Positions 1 to 5,620 of a stretch of 5,620 bases of DNA are shown here, piece after piece. The position numbers were made by a program, and so were the translations under genes. Below the pieces are notes generated by a model, which saw only the letters and a list, made by a program, of their open reading frames with translations, was not told the origin of the DNA and made no database searches. The stretch comes from an uncultured Clostridia bacterium (GTDB lineage Bacteria > Bacillota > Clostridia > TANB77 > CAG-508). The stretch lies in assembly GCA_947628885.1 (NCBI GenBank), contig CANRBO010000076.1, forward strand, positions 1 through 5,620. The letters run 5' to 3'. The first letter of the stretch is position 1, and the number at the start of each line of letters is the position of its first letter.

Positions 1-3000
1 TAAACTACATATTTCTTGATAGTAAATGCTCCTGTTCCTATTAATAGTATTATTCCTACTATCAATATTATATATCTTTGTGCTATACCTGTTACTATTG
101 TTAAGATTACTGGTGCATCATCTATATCATCTTCTTCCGGTTTCTTGTTGTTTGGCGTTGAGTCTATATCAGGTGTGTCACTTGGATTATCATCTTCACT
201 TATCTCTGCTACGTTTGTTTTTAAGTCTAAGTTGTTTTCATCATTTATCCATGTTAACACTACATCTATTACTGCTTGCTCTCCTGGTTGTAACAATGTG
301 TCCTTTAATTGGTCTGTTACTATCTTTCCGTTCTCTTCTCTCCACTTTGGATTATCTGCTTGGTTAAATGTTAATCCTTCCGGTATATAATCTGATATCT
401 CTGTCGCGTATCCTTCTATCTCACCTTCATTTGTTATCCTTATTTGATATCTGAATTTTACTATCGTGTTCTCTATTCTCTTCTTGTTTAATTCTACTTT
501 TACTGCTGGCTCTGGCTCTTGCTCTGCATAGTGTCCGGTGTCCATTTCTTTTTGTACTCCGTCTTCTATTAATATTACTTGGCTTACCCATTTCCTTAAT
601 GCTAAATCAAAATATTTTACATATACATGCTCTACATCTTGGTCATCGTCTTCTTCTATCCACTCATCTGGTGTTGAATCTATATCTTCTACTTCTTTTC
701 CTTCTTCATCTGTGTCTTTACTTATCTCTGCTTTATTTGTTAGTATTCTGTCTGATGTGTTTGGCTCTGTTACTCTAAATGCTATTTGCACATCTCTATA
801 ATCTGGTCCTTCCATTTCTTCTGCATTATATGCTTTTAATAGATTCTCCCCTTCTTCTTCTTCGTTTTCTTTTGACAAATAGCTTGTTCTTATTTCTACC
901 GCTTGGCTTACATCCTCTGTTTCATTTCCTTCTGCATCATATAATACCCAGCCATATTGTTGATTTATTTCATTATCTACTATATATTCTAATCCTTCTG
1001 GCAAATCATCTTTTATCTCTGCTGCATATCCTGACTTTGTTCCCTCATTATATACTCTTATTGTGTAGATTACTATATCATTATTTGCTACTCTTACTGG
1101 GTCCTTTGGATGTGTGTATTCCATGTCTGTTACTTCTTTTCCGTCTACTATTGTTCCATATTTTGTTGCATCTACTCTTGGTACTCTTGTTGTTATTTCT
1201 TCTTCGTTTACTCCTGTTATGAATTTTCTTAATGCTAAGTCAAATTTCTCAAGAATAAGTTTTTCGAAATCATCATCGTCTTCTTGTCCTTCATAATATC
1301 TATCTTTATTTGATAAATCATCTGGATTACTTTCTTTTCCTTTATAATCAGGTAACTCTGAATCTTGAGGCAAAGTAACATTTTTCTGATTATCTCTATC
1401 AGTTAAATTAGCATCATTACTACTTGCAGTAATCTCAGCAATATTAGTAATTTTCTTAAGAGATTGAGCTGTTGATGCTATTTTACATCTAATTTGAACT
1501 TCTTGATAATCTAAAGTTGAACCTGTTTGATTAAATGCTGTTATTACATTGTCTTCATCTCTGTTCTTTGATAAATAAGCTGTTTTTATAGTTCTTTGTG
1601 TTCTATCAGCACTATCAATTACCCATAAGAATTTTTGGTTTAAAGAATCATCAGGTAAAAACTCTAATTCAGGTGGTAAATGATCTACTATCTCATCAAC
1701 ATATCCGTCAATTTGTCCTTCATTATAAACTCTTATTGTGTATGTTACTATATCTCCTGTTGAAACACTTACTGGTGTTTTAACATGTTTGTAGCTTGCT
1801 GTATTTTCTCCATTTAATAATGGTGATGTATCTACAACTGGTTCTCTATCATATACTCCATTTGTAGATAATTCTGTATCATTAACAGCTGTAATGAATT
1901 TTCTTAATGCTAAGTCAAAATATCTACCTGGTAAAACTAAATCTTCATAGTCGTCATCATCTTCATAACCTTTACCTTGTGTTGATGTACCTGGTGCGTA
2001 GTTATTTATTTTACCATTATCTAAATTTCCTGTTACTGAATCTCTATCATCAATATTAGCTGTATTACTGTCTTCAGTTATTTCAGCAACATTTTTCAAA
2101 TGAGTATCTGTTGAATTAGTAGTAGCTACAACCATACACTCAACTTTAACATCTTTATAAGATATTGTATATTGTCCTTCCGGATTTTTATTAAATGCAC
2201 TAATTAAATTTTCTTGTTCACCTTTTTGTTTAGACAAATAATCTGTTTTTATAATTCTTTTATTACCTTGATATTCTTCCCAGCCATAAGTAGTATTTAT
2301 AGTACTTTGAGCTGCTGGCACTAGCTCTAGTCCGTCAGGAAGGTAATCAGTAATTTCTTCTGCATATCCGTCTATTTCACCTTCATTGTAAACTCTAATT
2401 GTATAAACTACTTTATCGTTTGTATTTACATTTTTAGCGGTTTTTATGTGAATTTTCTTAGTTGTTGTACCATTATCTAATATTGAGTTTGCATCTCCTT
2501 GTGCCAATGCTCTTAAATTTTCTTGAGAGATTTCAGGTTCCCTTGAAGGTGTTACATTTTCTCCATTTATTTGTGATATAAATTTTCTCAAAGCTAAGTC
2601 AAATTTAGGTTTTTCTAAATTTTGTGAATCGCTGAAATTTATATCTTGATTTGCTTTTTCAATTATAACAACTGGTTGAGAGCTTTGTACTAATGCTGCT
2701 GATGTTGACCAGTATTCAAGATTTGTAGTAGCAGTTTTAGCTGATATTTGTAAATTGGCAGCTGATACTGATGTATTTGCTGGAAGAGAAATATAAAATT
2801 CTTGTCCATTTGCATTTATTATTTTTTCTGTAGTATTGGCTCCTGGATATGAAACTGAACTACCATTTACTATATCAACATTATCAATTTCATTTTGTTG
2901 ATTTAAAACTTTTGCACTAAAACTTGAATAATTATTATTATTTATTATTAACTTATATGGTCCTATTAAAAATTTTCCATTTGATAGAACAGCTTTTGCT

Positions 3001-3785
3001 GATGATTTTTCAAAACTTAGAGCAGCTGCTGATTTAGATGAATAGTCATATTCTCCTTGTTCTTCTATACCATCAGTAAAATAATCATATAAGTTTTCTA
3101 CTGGATTATCTCCTAAATCAAAATCATATTTATTAGTTAAAGAATCTTTTACACTACCATATGTCTCTGAAACAGAAAAGGTTGCATTTTTAGTAGGATG
3201 AAATTCGTCTGTTGGATTTGTTACATACCAAATTGCAGCTTGTTGAATAATCTCTATAACATCCTTTAATTCCTGTGTATCAGTTATTTTTGTTTTTAAT
3301 TCTAATGCATTGGCTTTTTGCAATAATGCATCAACTGATTCTTGATTTTCAGGTATACAAATATTATCCAATATCCACATCAACTTGTTATACTCCTGAT
3401 TTTTAGGTAAATTATCTGAATATACACTAGGAGTTATAGCAGTTGGATTTCTTAAATCAAAATGCTCTGTATATTGTACAACTTCTCCTGATGATCCTTC
3501 TGATCCAAATCCAATACCGTCTTTTAAGCAATATATTGCTTGTCCGGCTTTACTTGTGTCTACTGTATTTTTATCACTTTGATATTCAATTATTTTAATT
3601 ATTGGTTTTTCCTTTGACATAGTTGTTCCTACAGTATAAAAGCCTGAAGGTCTACCATTTCCTTTGTTATATAATCCTAGCCATTTCCCATTGGTGTCGT
3701 GTGTAGCAAAGCTACAAGATGCATATACCATTGCCATTATAAATAAGGCAACTAATAGTGTACTGACTTTTTTAATTATCTTCAT
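1..3785 (-). CDS. Cys-Gln thioester-forming surface adhesin with four DUF11/isopeptide-type repeats
   Basis: The frame is open for 1261 codons from ATG at 3785. It ends in TA plus one base beyond the window, almost certainly a stop directly after a KKYVV tail. Domain order: signal peptide 1-27; thioester domain about 35-222 with YC at 85-86 and QQAAIW at 181-186; beta-rich spacer about 262-377; repeats starting FDLALRK(F/W) at 395, 623, 848 and 1059; acidic linkers; membrane segment about 1238-1256. In known thioester adhesins the Cys and Gln form an internal thioester that reacts covalently with host surface amines, so a cell-surface adhesin role is inferred. The start is supported by AAAGGAAAG 8 nt upstream, the signal peptide, and a strong promoter. 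No LPXTG motif is present. Codon use changes abruptly near 1245. The domain architecture is clear; the ligand is unknown. Confidence 0.94.
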   Translation of the reverse strand, partial: MKIIKKVSTLLVALFIMAMVYASCSFATHDTNGKWLGLYNKGNGRPSGFYTVGTTMSKEKPIIKIIEYQSDKNTVDTSKAGQAIYCLKDGIGFGSEGSSGEVVQYTEHFDLRNPTAITPSVYSDNLPKNQEYNKLMWILDNICIPENQESVDALLQKANALELKTKITDTQELKDVIEIIQQAAIWYVTNPTDEFHPTKNATFSVSETYGSVKDSLTNKYDFDLGDNPVENLYDYFTDGIEEQGEYDYSSKSAAALSFEKSSAKAVLSNGKFLIGPYKLIINNNNYSSFSAKVLNQQNEIDNVDIVNGSSVSYPGANTTEKIINANGQEFYISLPANTSVSAANLQISAKTATTNLEYWSTSAALVQSSQPVVIIEKANQDINFSDSQNLEKPKFDLALRKFISQINGENVTPSREPEISQENLRALAQGDANSILDNGTTTKKIHIKTAKNVNTNDKVVYTIRVYNEGEIDGYAEEITDYLPDGLELVPAAQSTINTTYGWEEYQGNKRIIKTDYLSKQKGEQENLISAFNKNPEGQYTISYKDVKVECMVVATTNSTDTHLKNVAEITEDSNTANIDDRDSVTGNLDNGKINNYAPGTSTQGKGYEDDDDYEDLVLPGRYFDLALRKFITAVNDTELSTNGVYDREPVVDTSPLLNGENTASYKHVKTPVSVSTGDIVTYTIRVYNEGQIDGYVDEIVDHLPPELEFLPDDSLNQKFLWVIDSADRTQRTIKTAYLSKNRDEDNVITAFNQTGSTLDYQEVQIRCKIASTAQSLKKITNIAEITASSNDANLTDRDNQKNVTLPQDSELPDYKGKESNPDDLSNKDRYYEGQEDDDDFEKLILEKFDLALRKFITGVNEEEITTRVPRVDATKYGTIVDGKEVTDMEYTHPKDPVRVANNDIVIYTIRVYNEGTKSGYAAEIKDDLPEGLEYIVDNEINQQYGWVLYDAEGNETEDVSQAVEIRTSYLSKENEEEEGENLLKAYNAEEMEGPDYRDVQIAFRVTEPNTSDRILTNKAEISKDTDEEGKEVEDIDSTPDEWIEEDDDQDVEHVYVKYFDLALRKWVSQVILIEDGVQKEMDTGHYAEQEPEPAVKVELNKKRIENTIVKFRYQIRITNEGEIEGYATEISDYIPEGLTFNQADNPKWREENGKIVTDQLKDTLLQPGEQAVIDVVLTWINDENNLDLKTNVAEISEDDNPSDTPDIDSTPNNKKPEEDDIDDAPVILTIVTGIAQRYIILIVGIILLIGTGAFTIKKYVV
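18..110 (-). other. C-terminal membrane anchor, possible atypical sorting signal
   Basis: Residues 1226-1256 contain TIVTG (1229-1233), then a hydrophobic segment with its core at 1238-1254, then a basic tail with KK at 1257-1258. The order of a Thr-Gly motif, membrane span and positive tail resembles a sortase signal, but Leu-Pro is missing. A plain C-terminal membrane anchor is equally possible. Confidence 0.65.
138..611 (-). repeat. Protein repeat 4 (shorter, divergent DUF11-type), residues 1059-1216
   Basis: It starts with FDLALRKWV, then YQIRITNEGEIEGY (1113-1126), D-Y-I-P-E-G-L (1132-1138), Trp1148, NVAEI (1191-1195) and DIDSTP (1206-1211). Candidate isopeptide residues are Lys1065, Asp1132 and Asn1191. 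The YLSK and A-F/Y-N segment of repeats 1-3 is missing and is replaced by LQPGEQAVIDVVLTW. The Lys-Asn distance is therefore 126 residues instead of 152-164. It is probably a specialised membrane-proximal domain. Confidence 0.8.
657..1244 (-). repeat. Protein repeat 3 (DUF11/isopeptide-type), residues 848-1043
   Basis: It starts with FDLALRKFI, then YTIRVYNEGTKSGY (907-920), D-D-L-P-E-G-L (926-932), Trp946, EIRTSYLSK (964-972), NKAEI (1017-1021) and DIDSTP (1034-1039). Candidate isopeptide residues are Lys854, Asp926 and Asn1017. Repeats 1 and 2 have Cys where this one has Phe1003. This repeat is the first to use the A-ending codon style. Confidence 0.85.
1219..1244. repeat. 26-bp perfect direct repeat, copy at start of repeat 3
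   Basis: This stretch is identical to 1894-1919 at the start of repeat 2. It encodes the FDLALRKFI strand. The same region in repeats 1 (about 2578-2603) and 4 (about 586-611) is similar but not identical. The copy lies at the point where codon use changes. Confidence 0.9.
1284..1919 (-). repeat. Protein repeat 2 (DUF11/isopeptide-type), residues 623-834
   Basis: It starts with FDLALRKFI, then YTIRVYNEGQIDGY (682-695), D-H-L-P (701-704), Trp721, TIKTAYLSK (732-740), NIAEI (781-785) and TDRDN (795-799). Candidate isopeptide residues are Lys629, Asp701 and Asn781. It is closest to repeat 1 in its end motif (DRD followed by Ser or Asn) and in keeping a Cys at 767. Confidence 0.85.
1894..1919. 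repeat. 26-bp perfect direct repeat, copy at start of repeat 2
   Basis: This is the partner of 1219-1244, in the same orientation and 675 bp away (225 codons). Recombination between the two copies would remove or add exactly one repeat domain in frame. Confidence 0.9.
1941..1964 (-). other. Acidic linker between repeats 1 and 2
   Basis: Residues 608-615 read EDDDDYED. Similar Asp/Glu runs recur after every repeat: 835-841 (DNA 1263-1283), 1044-1050 (636-656) and 1217-1223 (117-137). Each comes after a DRD- or DID-type motif. They may be flexible spacers or bind metal ions. The function is inferred. Confidence 0.6.
1965..2603 (-). repeat. Protein repeat 1 (DUF11/isopeptide-type), residues 395-607
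   Basis: It starts with FDLALRKFI, continues with YTIRVYNEGEIDGY (461-474), D-Y-L-P-D-G-L (480-486), Trp502 and IIKTDYLSK (511-519), and ends with NVAEI (565-569) and DDRDS (579-583). Candidate isopeptide residues are Lys401, Asp480 and Asn565. Cys550 aligns with Cys767 of repeat 2. Confidence 0.85.
2655..3002 (-). other. Beta-rich spacer domain, residues about 262-377
   Basis: This segment lies between the thioester head and repeat 1. It is rich in Ser, Asn, Val and Ile with alternating hydrophobic stretches (for example GKFLIGPYKLII, FYISLPANTSV, QPVVIIEKA), which suggests an immunoglobulin-like beta sandwich. Four consecutive Asn (282-285) are encoded by AAT codons. I do not recognise a named family. 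A supporting stalk or accessory fold is inferred from its position only. Confidence 0.5.
3120..3683 (-). other. Thioester (TQXA-type) domain, residues about 35-222
   Basis: This domain carries the two hallmarks of bacterial thioester domains in the expected order. The first is an aromatic-Cys motif, AIYCLKDG at 83-90, with the reactive Cys86. The second is QQAAIW at 181-186, matching the family's TQxAIW motif and placing Gln182 as the bond partner. The gap of about 95 residues between them suits the family. Both key residues are intact, so an active thioester is predicted. Domain edges are approximate. Cys143 is an additional cysteine with no obvious partner. Confidence 0.85.
3705..3785 (-). 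other. Signal peptide of the surface adhesin (residues 1-27)
   Basis: The N-terminus MKIIKK is followed by a hydrophobic core (about 8-21) and a Ser-Phe-Ala site at 25-27, suited to signal peptidase I. This fits Sec export. Cys24 sits nearby, but the preceding Tyr-Ala-Ser is a poor lipobox, so a lipoprotein is less likely. Confidence 0.85.
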
Positions 3786-3793
3786 AACAAAAT

Positions 3794-3802
3794 CTTTCCT
3801 TT
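3794..3802 (-). promoter_or_regulatory. Ribosome binding site of the surface adhesin
   Basis: AAAGGAAAG on the minus strand ends 8 nt before the ATG at 3785. It supports that start codon. Confidence 0.85.
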
Positions 3803-3813
3803 CTCACATGTAT

Positions 3814-3842
3814 ATTATACTATTTTTTTTGTGAAAAATCAA
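3814..3842 (-). promoter_or_regulatory. Sigma-A promoter of the surface adhesin
   Basis: On the minus strand, a -35 box TTGATT (3842-3837) is separated by 17 bp from a consensus -10 box TATAAT (3819-3814). Transcription should start near 3807, giving a leader of about 22 nt. Upstream of the -35 the DNA is strongly A/T-rich, as in an UP element. The gene can therefore be expressed independently of the upstream glycosyltransferase gene. Confidence 0.85.
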
Positions 3843-3847
3843 GCTTT

Positions 3848-3866
3848 TTTACTTTAAATTTACTTT
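3848..3866. promoter_or_regulatory. Tandem 8-bp motif upstream of the adhesin promoter
   Basis: AAAGTAAA (minus strand) occurs twice, at 3859-3866 and 3848-3855. The copies are 11 bp apart (about one helical turn) and the nearer ends 5 bp before the -35 box. It could be a regulator site or simply part of an A/T-rich UP-like region. The motif is low in complexity. Confidence 0.3.
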
Positions 3867-3883
3867 TACAATTAACCACTTTT

Positions 3884-5404
3884 TTAATATCCAACTTTTA
3901 CAACTAAAATATCATCAATTATTTTAATAGAATCTTCTCTTGGAAAAATACCCATATTAAAGAATTCATCACTATTTGCAATATTGTCATAGGTATCATT
4001 TATGCAAATATTTCTTCCTAAAGCTAAATTATCTTGTAAAAAGACTTGCCATGTCCATATATTTACACTGCTTACATCAAAATTAGTTAACTTTAGAAGC
4101 CTTGGATTATGAATACTGAAATCCATTTTACCCATAATGCAAATTGGCATTTCATCTGTATATTCTTCAGTATTTTCAATCCTCTCTATGATTCTGTTCC
4201 CTTTTGCTGACATTTGTTTATTATAAAGCGAAGTTGCAACATACGTTGCATTATCTGTCAAAACAAAGCTCCATAATGAAATGACTACAACTAGAACTGA
4301 TATCACATTTAATTTGTCGAACTTTACTAATTCAATTTGTTTTAGTAGTAAAATAATTGGTAAATACAAGGCTGTTGCCATAAGTAAATCTATTCGTCTT
4401 TCTTGAATAATTATTTCTATAAAACATGTGCAAATAGGCATAATTAGTAATATAACCGCCATTAATACTATTTTTAAAGGTGATTTATAAATTTTATTAT
4501 TTATAGTTAAAATAATAGAATTAATCATTATTAGTAGTATTATGAGCATATTAACAATGTGTCTAAATGTAAACGTTGTACTTGCAATGATGCTATTTGT
4601 AAAATTAAAATTATAAAAAGTAATATATGCATTTTTTATTGAAGGCAATAAATTTCTTAGAGTTTCTATGCTTAATACTTTGTTTCCGCCATTATATTCT
4701 GTAATATTTAAGTTAAGAATTTTAACAATGATTGCAAACAAAATATAATACCAAACTATTGATGCAATAATAATTACAACATCTATTGCTATGTCTTTGA
4801 TTATATCTTTAAACTTCAATTCCTTTTCGGTGCATGTATTTATGAAAAATACTATTGCAAGTAGTGTTAAAATTACACATAAATACGCTTGGTAGAAACC
4901 CAAAGAAAAAATTATACATATTATTGATAATGCTACGTTTTTTGTATTTGTTTTTTTGGTTAAAAAATAAACTGAAAGTACAGAAAAAAGCAATGCCAAA
5001 GTGTAGCTATCTCCTGTGTATGCATACATTAGATTAAGAGAAAATGTTGGATTTACTACGAGTAATATTCCTATTAAAATTTTTATATAATTTTTCTTTA
5101 TTTTAAGTATGTCAGTTAAAATTAAGGTTGTAAGAGAAACTAAAGCAATCGCAATAAATGACGTTAAACATGATGATACAACAGTTCCCCTTAACAAATC
5201 CATTAAAGGTATGAAAAATCTTCCAAGAGACACTTCCCACCCTTTAGCTAAAAAAGAGCCATAATGCCAGTACGCATCATACGCTAGAAGCTGATTAGAA
5301 TATAGACCAAAATGTACAATTAGTCCAATTATAAATGTTGTGAAAAATACTATTTTTCTATCTTTATTAAAAAATTTTTTCATTTTTTCTAATATCTTAT
5401 CCAT
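3884..5404 (-). CDS. GtrII-type membrane glucosyltransferase-like protein
   Basis: This 506-residue protein is mostly hydrophobic, with roughly ten or more membrane segments between residue 18 and about 385 and a soluble C-terminal part of about 120 residues. Features matching the GtrII (Glucos_trans_II) family are an extracytoplasmic loop with Tyr42-Asp43 and SLGRFFIP (59-66), and AYTGDSY at 128-134 with Asp132. Family members transfer a glucosyl group from a lipid carrier to a surface polysaccharide outside the membrane. That function is carried over by similarity, and the acceptor here is unknown. The ATG at 5404 follows AAAGGA by 12 nt; Met8 is an alternative start. No promoter is clear upstream, so it may be co-transcribed with the preceding gene. 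Codon use mixes A- and T-ending codons, like the 5' part of the adhesin gene. Confidence 0.85.
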   Translation of the reverse strand: MDKILEKMKKFFNKDRKIVFFTTFIIGLIVHFGLYSNQLLAYDAYWHYGSFLAKGWEVSLGRFFIPLMDLLRGTVVSSCLTSFIAIALVSLTTLILTDILKIKKNYIKILIGILLVVNPTFSLNLMYAYTGDSYTLALLFSVLSVYFLTKKTNTKNVALSIICIIFSLGFYQAYLCVILTLLAIVFFINTCTEKELKFKDIIKDIAIDVVIIIASIVWYYILFAIIVKILNLNITEYNGGNKVLSIETLRNLLPSIKNAYITFYNFNFTNSIIASTTFTFRHIVNMLIILLIMINSIILTINNKIYKSPLKIVLMAVILLIMPICTCFIEIIIQERRIDLLMATALYLPIILLLKQIELVKFDKLNVISVLVVVISLWSFVLTDNATYVATSLYNKQMSAKGNRIIERIENTEEYTDEMPICIMGKMDFSIHNPRLLKLTNFDVSSVNIWTWQVFLQDNLALGRNICINDTYDNIANSDEFFNMGIFPREDSIKIIDDILVVKVGY

Positions 5405-5416
5405 ATTTAATCTCTG

Positions 5417-5449
5417 TCCTTTCTAAGGCACAAATCTAGTTAGAAAAGA
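5417..5449 (-). promoter_or_regulatory. Hairpin covering the ribosome binding site of the glucosyltransferase-like gene
   Basis: In the minus-strand RNA, UCUUUUCUAA (5449-5440) can pair with UUAGAAAGGA (5426-5417) over 10 base pairs, including one G-U pair, around a 13-nt loop. The 3' arm contains the whole AAAGGA site (5422-5417). No U tract follows, so it is not a terminator. Control of translation is possible but unproven. Confidence 0.45.
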
Positions 5450-5470
5450 ATTAAATCCATTCTTGATTCA

Positions 5471-5620
5471 TTAACTAAGCAGAAAGTCTATTATATTTAT
5501 TACTTCTATTCCTTCAATTTGCTTATTTTTTACTTTATCCATAGTTAAAATAACCTTTTTATAATTATCTTTTATAGCAAGCAGTGAATTTTTTTCTCGT
5601 TCTTCAACCTTTTCATCTAA
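5471..5620 (-). CDS. C-terminus of AAA ATPase with DUF4143-like tail (partial)
   Basis: An open frame runs from the window edge at 5620 to TAA at 5471-5473, giving 49 residues. The sequence contains EREKNSLLAIKDNYKKVILT followed by MDK and, near the end, IEGIEVINIIDFLLS. This matches the typical end of the family pairing an AAA_14 ATPase with a DUF4143 domain, where an Arg-Glu, a Leu-x-x-Ile-x-Asp-Asn-Tyr-Pro-Lys segment and a Gly-Ile-x-x-x-Asn ending are usual. Here the Pro of Tyr-Pro-Lys is replaced by Lys. The ATPase part lies outside the window, so it cannot be told whether the gene is complete. The family's cellular role is poorly known. The next gene starts 66 bases later on the same strand. 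Confidence 0.7.
   Translation of the reverse strand, partial: LDEKVEEREKNSLLAIKDNYKKVILTMDKVKNKQIEGIEVINIIDFLLS

Noticed and set aside
16..1296. Several open frames on the plus strand (16-390, 26-367, 538-801, 779-1222, 1114-1296)
   Set aside because: They lie antisense to the adhesin gene, are low-complexity Leu/Ser-rich, lack ribosome binding sites, and exist because the A-ending codon style leaves few stops on the opposite strand.
1598..1783. Plus-strand open frame of 61 codons
   Set aside because: It lies antisense to repeat 2 of the adhesin, with no ribosome binding site or recognisable product.
609..2603. Evenly spaced similar DNA blocks (FDLALRKF starts) as a possible CRISPR or mobile-element array
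   Set aside because: The spacing is 211-228 codons and the blocks are in frame inside one protein. They are domain repeats.
3711..3725. Lipobox around Cys24 of the adhesin
   Set aside because: The residues before Cys (Tyr-Ala-Ser) lack the usual Leu/Val at -3, and a good signal peptidase I site follows.
3834..3850. Possible terminator after the glucosyltransferase-like gene
   Set aside because: Only a short A/T stem around GCTTGA is seen. It overlaps the -35 box and has no GC-rich stem.
4855..5037. Plus-strand open frame of 60 codons
   Set aside because: It lies antisense to membrane segments of the glucosyltransferase-like gene, with no supporting signal.
5405..5456. Inverted repeat of ATTAAAT/ATTTAAT type flanking the gap upstream of the glucosyltransferase-like gene
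   Set aside because: Seven bases of pure A/T are expected by chance here. The inner hairpin at 5417-5449 explains the region better.
1..5620. tRNA, rRNA, insertion sequence or attachment site
   Set aside because: None could be recognised. The non-coding space is only 98 and 66 bases and has no such structure.

Overview
The window is A+T-rich and reads like a low-GC Firmicute, probably an uncultured gut-type clostridium. The signs are AAAGGA-type ribosome binding sites, AGA/TTA/ATA-rich codon use, and a Cys-Gln thioester surface protein carrying repeated FDLALRKF-type domains. All three genes lie on the minus strand, so the window is transcribed from right to left. The genetic code is standard.

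Region by region, in transcription order: (1) 5620-5471 holds the last 49 codons of a protein that looks like the C-terminus of an AAA ATPase with a DUF4143 tail. (2) 5470-5405 is a 66-base gap with an imperfect hairpin whose 3' arm contains the ribosome binding site of the next gene. (3) 5404-3884 encodes a complete 506-residue polytopic membrane protein resembling GtrII-type glucosyltransferases. (4) 3883-3786 is a 98-base gap with a near-consensus sigma-A promoter (TTGATT, 17 bp, TATAAT). (5) 3785-1 encodes a 1261-residue surface protein. It has a signal peptide, a thioester domain (Cys86 and Gln182), a beta-rich spacer, four DUF11/isopeptide-type repeats separated by acidic linkers, and a C-terminal membrane anchor. 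Only the last base of its probable stop codon lies outside the window.

The surface protein dominates the window. Its architecture suggests a stalk that holds a covalently reactive adhesin head away from the cell. Each repeat keeps an aligned Lys, Asp and Asn that could form an intramolecular isopeptide bond. The glycosyltransferase next door could modify a cell-surface polymer, but the sequence shows no functional link between the two, and the adhesin has its own promoter.

The most notable observation is that the adhesin gene is a mosaic. Repeats 3-4 and the anchor (positions 1 to about 1245) use almost only A-ending codons for Val, Ala, Thr, Pro and Ile. The rest of the gene mixes A- and T-ending codons. 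The switch falls on a 26-bp perfect direct repeat shared by the starts of repeats 2 and 3, which suggests domain shuffling by recombination.
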